Of a DNA stretch of 25,237 nt, positions 1-7,929 are shown piece by piece; within the stretch, counting starts at the first letter, position 1, and every line of letters starts with the position of its first letter. Location: positions 1 to 25,237 of the forward strand of contig CAKMMH010000003.1 of the NCBI GenBank assembly GCA_927798255.1. The letters run 5' to 3'. The notes below the pieces were generated by a model, which searched no databases, was not told the DNA's origin, and saw only the letters and a list, made by a program, of their open reading frames with translations. The position numbers were made by a program, and so were the translations under genes. This DNA is from an uncultured bacterium (GTDB lineage Bacteria; Bdellovibrionota_C; UBA2361; CAKMMH01).

Positions 1-3000
1 AGGAATTGCTAAATCAAATCCTATCGGACCTATTGGTAAATTAAATCTAAATCCCACACCTGCACTATATTTTAAATCATCAAGCGAAATTGAATCATCT
101 CTTAAGAATACATTTCCAACATCAAGAAATGTATGAACGCTTAAACTTTCAAGTATAAAATAATTAAGCTCAAAATTATTATAAAATATGAAATCTCCCC
201 CTATTACTGACCCATTTTCACCACGAGGCCCAAGCTCATTTTCTTTATACCCACGCATCGTATTTGCACCACCTAAGTAAAATCTTTGAGTAATAGGAAC
301 CTCATTAGTGTCGCCATAAGCCTTAGAAGCTCCGACAAAATTATTAAACGAAAAATTAAAATCATCATAAAAAGGATAAATAGCATTTGTATGAAGAGTA
401 ATCGAATGAAACTCTGCATCTGAGAACATTATTTTGTTTGCAAGTTTATATTCTAAATTTAAAGCATATCCACTTTTAGGATTTAGCACATTATCTCTTG
501 CATCATACCTTAAAGATGAAATTAAATATGATAAATTATATCTTCCATTATCATATTTTCCAATAATGGCATCTTTAGAAACATCACTTAAAGATTCAAT
601 GCTAAAGTTTTGACCGATATTAAATGTAAGTTTATCACTCAAAGGAAAAAATAATGTAGTACTATCAATATATCTATCAAGATCATATTCATTAGTATTA
701 GTAGTTAATTTTTGATAACGAAAATCTTTTGAAAAACCAATATCTGTCCCAAGTACACTCGGATCTATAAATCTTAAATCTGCACTTCCTTGATTAACAG
801 AGCCACTCATATCATCAAAAAATAAATCACTTCCTAAAGAAATAGTTTTTCCATCTTTAAATACAGACTTATTTACAGCTCTTGAAAGAAGATGAACACC
901 ATACTCAGAGCTATACCCTATTCCAACATCAAGAGTGTTAAACGCCTTTTCCTCAACTTCAATAACTAAGTCTTTTTTATCACTACTTCCCTCTACATCT
1001 TTAAGTGTAAATGAGATTCTACTAAAAAGCCCTAGCTTTAAAAGTGTATTTTTACTTTGCTCAATTTTTTTATTTTGATAAAGATCACCTGCCTTAATTT
1101 TTAAATTTTTTATAACTGTGTACTCATCAACCTTTGCATTACCTATAACTTTTATATTATTAATTTGAATCTTCTCATTAGGGAAAACTTCTATAAGAAG
1201 AGAATTATTTTTCTTATCTAGAGTTTCTTTAATTTTATGATTAATATATCCTAAATTATCAAGTTTGCTTTCAATATTTTTTACTAGTTTAATTTTCTTA
1301 GGTAAAGTAATATTTTGAGAATATGTAATCTTTCCTTCTAACTCTTTTGGAAGTCCTACAACTTTTACATCTGAAATATAAAATTTATTTCCTTCATCAA
1401 TAATATATTCAATATCGGTAAACTCCCCAGAATCAGAAATATTTAATTTATGACTAACTTTAACTTTTATATATCCTAACTCTCTATATATATCCTTTAT
1501 AACTTTTTCATTTTCTACAATATCTTCTTCAACAGCAAATTTAGGTTTTATAAAACCATCATAAAAAGTTTTTCCTTTATCCCTTAATTTTAAATGTAGT
1601 TTTTCAAAACTTATTTGTTTATTTCCTGAAACACTTACGCTTTTAACTTTGCAAATATTTTCTTCATTTATGTTAATTGTATATTTTAATCCATCACTTG
1701 TTTTCTCAACATCAGAAGCTATACTTGCAAAAAGATATCCATTATCTCTATAAAGCTTATCAATCCCTTCCACTAATAGTAAAATTACATTTGATCCAAA
1801 AGGATATTCTCTTTCTTTAAATTTTATAGTTTTTAAGAAATCATCTTTTGAAAATTTAGTATTCCCTTTAAATTTAAACTCATATTTTTGAAGTAAATCG
1901 ACCTCTAGGGATAAACCAATATTATTATTTCCAAGAACTTCCAACTCACTTGTAATTCGAGAACTAATATATCCCTTATTTTTCAAGTAATCACGGATAT
2001 GTTTTTGTATATTTTTATTATTTTTTTCTGTAAAAGCTTTCCCTATGAAATGTGATACTTCACTAAACAATTTTTTACTAAATTTATCTGATTTAATTTT
2101 TATTTTTTTAATTTTATATCTTTCATTTTCCTGAATTTCAAAAATAACTTTTTTAACAAGTGAATCATCTGTTGTTATTCTTGTTTTTACCCTTACGTCT
2201 AAAAAACCATTTTTTAAATAAAATCTTTTTAAGTCACGTCTTTTTTCTTTTACCTTCTGTTTGCTAATAACCTTTCTTTCATTTATATAAAGAAGATTTC
2301 TAAGTTGCATTTCAGAATAAGAGCTATTTCCTTTAAAAGAATATGAGGTAAGTGTGTTACTTGATGATAAAACATTATAATTTAAATCCATACCTGCATC
2401 TTGAGTAGATGATAGTGATTCAAAATAAGTATTAATATAAGATTTAGGACTTAAATAATAAGACATAGAAAGCTTAGTACTTCCTGAAGCACTTCCAACA
2501 AAACTTTCTCCTATAACTGTAATTTCATCTGTTATCTTTTTCTCTGCAATAATTGCAGGTTCTGTTGTTCCTGTGTTTGGATTATATTTTGATGTAACAC
2601 TTAAGTTATCGATATTTGTTGCTGAGTTTAAAATATTTTTAAAACCATCAATAGAAGGTGATGTTAAAAATGAGCTTACATCATTTAAAAATGCTTCTGA
2701 TTCAGAACTTGTTGTAGCTTCGCCTTGGTAATCTTCTCCTGATGCTAACAGGTTAAAAATTTCTTTTTGAGAAAGCCCAGAATCACTCATAAGAGTAACT
2801 AAAGGGTCTTGTAAATTCCCTTGAATATCTACAATAATAAGAGAATTTTCACCACTTGCATTTCTTAAATAACTTTCTCCAGTGATATCTAAGGTAGGAC
2901 TTTGATGTTTTTCAAAATTAACATTTGCATGATTTATTAAAAATCTCTTATTTCTTAAACCAAAAGACCCTTCAGAAGCTTGTACTGTACCAGAAATTAG

Positions 3001-5700
3001 CGGAAATTTGCTAAAACCTTGTATTAATAAATCACAATTTAAAATTGCGTCAATAAAATCCATTTTAACATTCATGCTATCATCGCTCTTTATTGCAACA
3101 TTAAGCTCTAATTTTAAATCATCTTGAGATTTTGTGTTAACGTTAATATTTTTTTCATAAAAAAAGATTTGGTTCTTTAGAAAGTTTAAAAGTGCATCTA
3201 AGGTAATTTTTTTAACAAATTCTAAATTATCAATATTAATAGTTCCTGATAATCTTGGGAAAAATCTTCCTTTTGTTAAATTTAAATCGCCACTAATCGC
3301 AAGGTTTGTGTTATCATCTATTTGAAGGTCAATTTTTTTAAAGTTAGCATTTGCTATCGATTTTGAAAAATCAAGAAGATCAATATTACCATCAACTTTT
3401 AAAAATCCACTATTTACTTTTGCAAGTGCATCTTTTATTTCTACTTGCATACCTTTTAAAACAAACTCGCCATTTAATTTTCTTACACTTACATTTGACG
3501 ATTCTAAAAATAAACTTCCATCTATAATTTTTGCATTTCCAAAAATTCGTGGAGATGAAACTTTATCTTTAACATTAATATTTGCCATAACTTCCCCTGA
3601 AAGTTCATCTGCAAAAGGCATAAAATCTGAAAAAGTACTTACTTTAAAATTTCCATCAACATTTACATCAATTCTATCTTCTGTATCTACTATGCCGCTA
3701 ATTTTAATATTATTATTTGCATCATTTCCTTTTAAAACTATCGGATTAATATTTAAAACTCCATCAGTTATTTTAGAGGAAACAGGGGCTAATAATTTTA
3801 AATTATAAGGCTCACAGCCAAGCTTTATATCATTAATATTTAAAAGTCCATTTCCTTTTTTAATATTTACTATATTAAAATTATATTCACCGTCTAAATT
3901 TAGGACTAAACATTTTGCATTTGGCGCATATTGATTAGGATTAAAATCCTTTAATTTTAAAGTAAGTTTACTTGGAAGCTCATCTTTCAAATTTAAATTT
4001 AGATTTGTTTCAAAAGATTTTAAAGGATTTGTTAAATTTACAGATATCAAACCATCTTCTAAACTTACGCGTCCACTTAATGTTGACTCTCCATTAAAAT
4101 TATCAGAGCTTAAAGCTAATCTTCCTAAACCTTTTAAAGTATATAAAGACAAAAGTCCATTAAATGAAATATCTGATGATAAAAGCCAATTTGATTCATC
4201 GGCAGTGTTTTTTAAAGGAAGTTTATTAATACCAATATCAAAATTTTCTAAATATATTTGTCCATTTTTATCTAAATCAATTACTCCACTTCCTTGTATA
4301 TAATCTTTTGATGACACATCAAATGTTAAAATATCATTATGATAAACAAGAGATAAATCGATTTTAGGCGTTTGAAAAGCTAAACCATCGATAGAATTTA
4401 TACTAGTTTCAAGTTTTATTTTATAATCAGATGTATTTCCTATTAAACTTAACACGCCGTTAATATCATTTAATTTTACAAATGAGTAATCAAGCGTGTT
4501 TATATCAAATTTTAATTTTGTGTTAAAATTATCATTATCAAGCACGAAATCTTCAAGTGAAGTAATGTGTATATCTTTACCACTAAGAGATATATTTTTT
4601 AATCTAACACTTGTATTCTTAGAATTTATATCAACAAGCAAATTCGCAAAGAATTTATCAAGAATAAAAGGTGTATTTGAAAAAAATAATTTATTTAAGA
4701 TTTTTTTATCCTTAATTTTATTTTCTTTATCTGCACTTGTGTCTTTATTATTATTACTAATATTTTCGTTTATACTTCCATCAATAATAATATTATCGAT
4801 GTCCCCCCTCACAACTCCATTAGTTTTTAAATTATATGTAAAAATTTTTGAATAACTTTTATCTAAAAACCTACTATCAAATTTTGCTTTATATTTACCG
4901 TTTGAAATTGTATTATCACCAAGAATATCAAAGCCACCATTTAATTTAACACCAGGACCGTTAACTATTATATTTTGTAAATTAACATCAGGTGTATTAT
5001 TTTTAGAAAGCACATCTACTAAAACTGAACCAAAATCATACTTTGTGCTTATTCGAGAAACAGAATTTTTGTGAGAAATATAAGCATCTTCGACGCCTCC
5101 GACAATCGAAAAATCCTTTTTATCATTTTGAAATACTCTTAAACTTAGCCCCGTTCCTTTTAGTTTTACAGAATCAGAAACTCTTTCATCAAATGAGGTA
5201 TTTTTTACAAGTAATTCTTTTAAAGAAACCTTTATAAAAGGAGGTTTATGATTTGGGTCATCACTTGGGCGAATTAAATAATCAATAAACTCGTATGTAG
5301 GGCTTTTGGGAAGCACACCTTTTGAGTACCCAGTATCTAATATAAGCTGTTTTAACACTACAGTTTTATTTAAAATTTCACTAGGAGAAACTTTTACTCT
5401 TATTTGTCTAAAATATAGTGCCTTTTCTTCTTTTTCACTATCGTTGTTAGCATTTTTGCTTTCGTTAACTTCTTTCTCACAAACAATTCTTGGATTATTT
5501 ACATAAGCGTTTAATCTTAAAAATGAAACATGGTATTTATCAGTTTCAAGGCGACAATTAGGAAGCGCAGTTTTTACCTCATCATTTAGAAAATCTATAA
5601 CAAACTTCCCTAAATAGTTTTGCCCCGCAAGGACACCAAGTCCAAGTAAAACTCCAATAACGACTCCTAACAATGCTAAAAAGGTACTTTTTTTAAACAT
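1..5700 (-). CDS. TamB-TamA (AsmA/DUF490 + six POTRA + Omp85 barrel) fusion protein, 3' end beyond window
   Basis: Reading minus-strand triplets from the ATG at 5698-5700 to position 1, I find no stop in 1,900 codons. Residues 1-35 are a hydrophobic, Gly-rich anchor beginning MFKKSTFLALLGVVIGVLLG. Residues ~36-1115 are beta-rich TamB repeats ending in a DUF490-type module, with FNLLASGED at ~981-989. Residues ~1117-1586 hold six POTRA-like repeats. Each has the helix-turn signature ending in Gly plus an aromatic or aliphatic residue, at G1165, G1243, G1321, G1409, G1484 and G1557, so spacing is 73-88 residues. From ~1590 an Omp85 barrel follows, with the substrate-loop motif MRGY at 1815-1818 and the C-terminal motif GVGFRFNLPIGPIGFDLAIP at 1881-1900. 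In known systems TamB (inner membrane) docks onto the POTRAs of TamA (outer membrane); here both are one chain. The last barrel strand and stop lie outside the window. It starts 8 nt after the upstream regulator, probably co-transcribed; its RBS is weak. Family calls rest on motifs and order, read by eye. Confidence 0.93.
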   Translation of the reverse strand, partial: MFKKSTFLALLGVVIGVLLGLGVLAGQNYLGKFVIDFLNDEVKTALPNCRLETDKYHVSFLRLNAYVNNPRIVCEKEVNESKNANNDSEKEEKALYFRQIRVKVSPSEILNKTVVLKQLILDTGYSKGVLPKSPTYEFIDYLIRPSDDPNHKPPFIKVSLKELLVKNTSFDERVSDSVKLKGTGLSLRVFQNDKKDFSIVGGVEDAYISHKNSVSRISTKYDFGSVLVDVLSKNNTPDVNLQNIIVNGPGVKLNGGFDILGDNTISNGKYKAKFDSRFLDKSYSKIFTYNLKTNGVVRGDIDNIIIDGSINENISNNNKDTSADKENKIKDKKILNKLFFSNTPFILDKFFANLLVDINSKNTSVRLKNISLSGKDIHITSLEDFVLDNDNFNTKLKFDINTLDYSFVKLNDINGVLSLIGNTSDYKIKLETSINSIDGLAFQTPKIDLSLVYHNDILTFDVSSKDYIQGSGVIDLDKNGQIYLENFDIGINKLPLKNTADESNWLLSSDISFNGLLSLYTLKGLGRLALSSDNFNGESTLSGRVSLEDGLISVNLTNPLKSFETNLNLNLKDELPSKLTLKLKDFNPNQYAPNAKCLVLNLDGEYNFNIVNIKKGNGLLNINDIKLGCEPYNLKLLAPVSSKITDGVLNINPIVLKGNDANNNIKISGIVDTEDRIDVNVDGNFKVSTFSDFMPFADELSGEVMANINVKDKVSSPRIFGNAKIIDGSLFLESSNVSVRKLNGEFVLKGMQVEIKDALAKVNSGFLKVDGNIDLLDFSKSIANANFKKIDLQIDDNTNLAISGDLNLTKGRFFPRLSGTINIDNLEFVKKITLDALLNFLKNQIFFYEKNINVNTKSQDDLKLELNVAIKSDDSMNVKMDFIDAILNCDLLIQGFSKFPLISGTVQASEGSFGLRNKRFLINHANVNFEKHQSPTLDITGESYLRNASGENSLIIVDIQGNLQDPLVTLMSDSGLSQKEIFNLLASGEDYQGEATTSSESEAFLNDVSSFLTSPSIDGFKNILNSATNIDNLSVTSKYNPNTGTTEPAIIAEKKITDEITVIGESFVGSASGSTKLSMSYYLSPKSYINTYFESLSSTQDAGMDLNYNVLSSSNTLTSYSFKGNSSYSEMQLRNLLYINERKVISKQKVKEKRRDLKRFYLKNGFLDVRVKTRITTDDSLVKKVIFEIQENERYKIKKIKIKSDKFSKKLFSEVSHFIGKAFTEKNNKNIQKHIRDYLKNKGYISSRITSELEVLGNNNIGLSLEVDLLQKYEFKFKGNTKFSKDDFLKTIKFKEREYPFGSNVILLLVEGIDKLYRDNGYLFASIASDVEKTSDGLKYTININEENICKVKSVSVSGNKQISFEKLHLKLRDKGKTFYDGFIKPKFAVEEDIVENEKVIKDIYRELGYIKVKVSHKLNISDSGEFTDIEYIIDEGNKFYISDVKVVGLPKELEGKITYSQNITLPKKIKLVKNIESKLDNLGYINHKIKETLDKKNNSLLIEVFPNEKIQINNIKVIGNAKVDEYTVIKNLKIKAGDLYQNKKIEQSKNTLLKLGLFSRISFTLKDVEGSSDKKDLVIEVEEKAFNTLDVGIGYSSEYGVHLLSRAVNKSVFKDGKTISLGSDLFFDDMSGSVNQGSADLRFIDPSVLGTDIGFSKDFRYQKLTTNTNEYDLDRYIDSTTLFFPLSDKLTFNIGQNFSIESLSDVSKDAIIGKYDNGRYNLSYLISSLRYDARDNVLNPKSGYALNLEYKLANKIMFSDAEFHSITLHTNAIYPFYDDFNFSFNNFVGASKAYGDTNEVPITQRFYLGGANTMRGYKENELGPRGENGSVIGGDFIFYNNFELNYFILESLSVHTFLDVGNVFLRDDSISLDDLKYSAGVGFRFNLPIGPIGFDLAIP

Positions 5701-5708
5701 ATATAATA

Positions 5709-7196
5709 TTATTTCTTTTTAATATTTTTCCTTAATTTGTAAACTCTATTTTTATTACTACCAAGTACTTCAAGTTCTTTCATGTTAGCTAAAATATTTC
5801 TTGTTCTTGCAATACTTAACCCTATCTTATTTGCTACATCTATAGTCTTAGCACATTCAACAGTGCTTAAATATTTAATGATATTATCTTCGTGAACTCT
5901 TACTTTATCTAATTTATTTTTATCGCTTATTTTTATTGCTTGTTTTTTATCGCTTGTTTTATCAAACGATAAAACTAAAGTAGTTCTGTCTGGATTAAAA
6001 CTTTCTTTAGTAAGTGGTTTCTCCAAACCTGCATCAATCCAAGTGTTAAAGATCTCTTGGACACCACTTCCTGCGTGTTCTCCAATATCAATTAAATTAA
6101 ACATTTTCATAAGTCCTCTATTTCTTGGATCTGACCTTCCTCCAAGAAGCACATGTTTCTTACCAACTCTTATATCACCTGCGTTTTCTATCTCTAGTTT
6201 ATGATCTTCTAGTTTTATAACGACACTTTGTGCTTCGTAATAATCAGCGTTTATTAAGCAATTTGCCAAAGCTTCTCTTAATGCTTTATGGATAGGAGTA
6301 TCATCTATTCTTGTTCCACCTACTATTTTAAAAGGAAGCTTAACTTCTTTAATAATTTTATTATAAACTCTAAAATAAAAATCAAATACATTTCCAGACC
6401 AATCACCAGAACTTGACTGCAATCTATCCGTCCATCTGATTGTTGGATCTAACATCTCTCTATAATCAAGAAAATAATTTGGATATTGCTTAATTATATT
6501 ATATTCATCACCAAACATAAGAAGTCCAGCACATGTTGGATGATATTTTCCATCTTCTTTAGAAATTTCAACTGCGCCTATACTTTTTAAAAATTCTTCA
6601 TCAGATAATCTAACAAAAGGGTGACCATCTTTTGCAAGCCTATGTCTATTTCTATAAGCTTTTACAGATTCCATATTCAAATATTCGTAAGGGATATTTT
6701 CTAAAATTTCCATATCCATTGTATTTTGCGTCTGCTCGCGAAGCATCGCCTTTACTTGTTCTCTTGAACAACGATAATCACCCTCAAAATTTCTTTTAAA
6801 TGTTCCATTAAATAAATCATTATTTAAAAAAACAGGCTTATTTTGCCTACTTGCCACTAGAACATAGATTACTAAAATTACATCATTATTTATATCATAT
6901 ATTTTGACATCTCTTTCTTTAAGTAAATTGGCACTGACTTTCTTTCCATTATTAATGATATCCCAAAACTCTTTAATTAATTTTCTAATATCTGATTTTT
7001 TTAAGCCTGAAGTATGCCTTGAACCATCTTTTTTTTCTTCAACGCCAAGTAAAATCACCCCACCCTGACTATTTGCAAAAGCGCAGTAAGTTTCAAAAAA
7101 ACTTTGTGGAAGTCCTCCTTTTGCTTTTTTAACTTCCAATCGATTATCTTCTTTATATTCATTAAAATTTGATATCTCAAACTTACTAGAATTCAT
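5709..7196 (-). CDS. AlbA_2 (Schlafen-type) domain ATP-binding transcriptional regulator
   Basis: This 495-residue protein shows the layout of the AlbA_2/HATPase_c_4 regulator family (COG2865-like). Residues ~12-155 are the AlbA_2 module, with E21 and the segment ETYCAFANSQGGVILLGVEE at ~35-54. Residues ~300-390 are a degenerate GHKL-type ATPase region containing HKALREALANCLINADY and the conserved stretch RNRGLMKMF...GEHAGSG around 358-378. The C-terminal ~60 residues look like a winged helix (AKTIDVANKIGLSIARTRNI). A good RBS (AGGAAT) precedes the ATG at 7196. It is divergent from the deaminase gene and lies 8 nt upstream of the TamB-Omp85 fusion, so the two minus-strand genes probably form one transcript. 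Members are usually called DNA-binding regulators; a few AlbA_2 proteins act in defence or RNA cleavage. Its targets are unknown; autoregulation and control of the fusion gene are inference only. Confidence 0.85.
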   Translation of the reverse strand: MNSSKFEISNFNEYKEDNRLEVKKAKGGLPQSFFETYCAFANSQGGVILLGVEEKKDGSRHTSGLKKSDIRKLIKEFWDIINNGKKVSANLLKERDVKIYDINNDVILVIYVLVASRQNKPVFLNNDLFNGTFKRNFEGDYRCSREQVKAMLREQTQNTMDMEILENIPYEYLNMESVKAYRNRHRLAKDGHPFVRLSDEEFLKSIGAVEISKEDGKYHPTCAGLLMFGDEYNIIKQYPNYFLDYREMLDPTIRWTDRLQSSSGDWSGNVFDFYFRVYNKIIKEVKLPFKIVGGTRIDDTPIHKALREALANCLINADYYEAQSVVIKLEDHKLEIENAGDIRVGKKHVLLGGRSDPRNRGLMKMFNLIDIGEHAGSGVQEIFNTWIDAGLEKPLTKESFNPDRTTLVLSFDKTSDKKQAIKISDKNKLDKVRVHEDNIIKYLSTVECAKTIDVANKIGLSIARTRNILANMKELEVLGSNKNRVYKLRKNIKKK

Positions 7197-7300
7197 CAGT
7201 AAAAATTCCTAATATTATTAAAAACATACTTTTAGGATATACATAATATATTATATTATATAATTGAAATATTTAGCAATTATGTGAAAGGGATATTATA
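7197..7300. promoter_or_regulatory. Divergent promoter region between the AlbA_2 regulator and the deaminase
   Basis: This 104-bp gap between two divergent starts must hold promoters for both directions. It is extremely AT-rich and contains a 13-bp palindrome, TTATAT-T-ATATAA, at 7251-7263, which could be an operator or simply AT-rich chance. A clear RBS (AAAGGGA, 7287-7293) sits 7 nt before the deaminase ATG. No convincing -35 box is visible. Confidence 0.45.
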
Positions 7301-7774
7301 ATGGTTAGTAAAAGTAAAGAAAATGAATTTATGAAAGAAGCAATCAAGGAAGCATATAAATGCATAAAAAGTGGTCATGGAGGACCATTTGGAGTTGTTA
7401 TTGTAAAAGATAATAAAATAATTGGAAGAGGGCATAATAGAGTATTAAAAAATAATGATTCTACTTGTCATGGTGAAATAATGGCTATAAGAAATGCTTG
7501 TAAAAATATAAATTCATTTAATTTAAATGGAGCAGAAATTTACACGACTGGGGAACCTTGTCCTATGTGTCTTGGAGCTATTTTATGGGCAAGAATTAAT
7601 AAAATTTATTATGGTTGTTCGATACATGATGCAAAAAATATAGGTTTTGATGATGAAGCTTTTTATAAGAAATTATCGCTAAAAACGAATAAATTAAATA
7701 TAAAACAAATTGAAAAAGAAGCATGTTTAGAACTTTATAAAGAGTATAAAAAGTTAAATTTAAGTAGATATTAA
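7301..7774 (+). CDS. Nucleoside/guanine deaminase (cytidine deaminase superfamily)
   Basis: This 157-residue zinc-dependent deaminase belongs to the guanine deaminase (GuaD)/tRNA adenosine deaminase-like branch. Seen directly: the zinc and catalytic motif C-H57-G-E59 (HGE in place of the more common HAE) and the PCPMC motif with zinc ligands C87 and C90 in GEPCPMCLGAILWAR. The tail reads NIGFDDEAFYKKL, which resembles Bacillus GuaD, where a similar FDD segment follows the core. Guanine deaminase converts guanine to xanthine in purine salvage; a related nucleoside or base specificity is possible. The length matches the family and the protein is presumably cytosolic. The start is supported by a strong RBS 7 nt upstream. 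It stands alone on the plus strand, divergent from the AlbA_2 regulator and convergent with the SGNH hydrolase gene, so no operon partner hints at the substrate. Confidence 0.85.
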   Translation: MVSKSKENEFMKEAIKEAYKCIKSGHGGPFGVVIVKDNKIIGRGHNRVLKNNDSTCHGEIMAIRNACKNINSFNLNGAEIYTTGEPCPMCLGAILWARINKIYYGCSIHDAKNIGFDDEAFYKKLSLKTNKLNIKQIEKEACLELYKEYKKLNLSRY

Positions 7775-7929
7775 TAAGCATATTTCAGATTAAGTTTCTG
7801 GTAACCTGAATAAAGAGAAGCCGGTTTCGGATAACGGATATCTGGTATCAGAAGACTTGCAAACTGGTCGACTTGCAAACTGGTCAACTTACAAACTGAT
7901 CGCCAGAAGTTTAGTACAAAAAACTAGCC
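7775..7929. repeat. Intergenic repeat island with three 16-bp tandem units
   Basis: This convergent intergenic stretch differs in texture and is richer in G and C than its surroundings. At 7854-7901 there are three head-to-tail 16-bp units: GACTTGCAAACTGGTC twice, exactly, then AACTTACAAACTGATC. Just before (7820-7850) lies a run of degenerate units of the type CGGATAACGGATATCTGGTATCAG, sharing GGTATCAG with the island at the right edge of the window. No open frame of note and no clean terminator hairpin is visible. Confidence 0.75.

Noticed and set aside
4496-5506. Short plus-strand open frames at 4496-4855, 5043-5237 and 5306-5506
   Set aside because: They lie antisense inside the continuous TamB-Omp85 frame and have no recognisable domain or good RBS; they are shadows of AT-rich coding DNA.
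5709-7774. AlbA_2 regulator plus deaminase as a defence island
   Set aside because: Both families occur in some defence systems, but nothing else here (nuclease, integrase, toxin, phage gene) supports it and the deaminase looks like a purine-salvage enzyme.
7854-7901. Possible CRISPR-like array
   Set aside because: The three 16-bp units are directly adjacent with no spacers and there are no cas genes.
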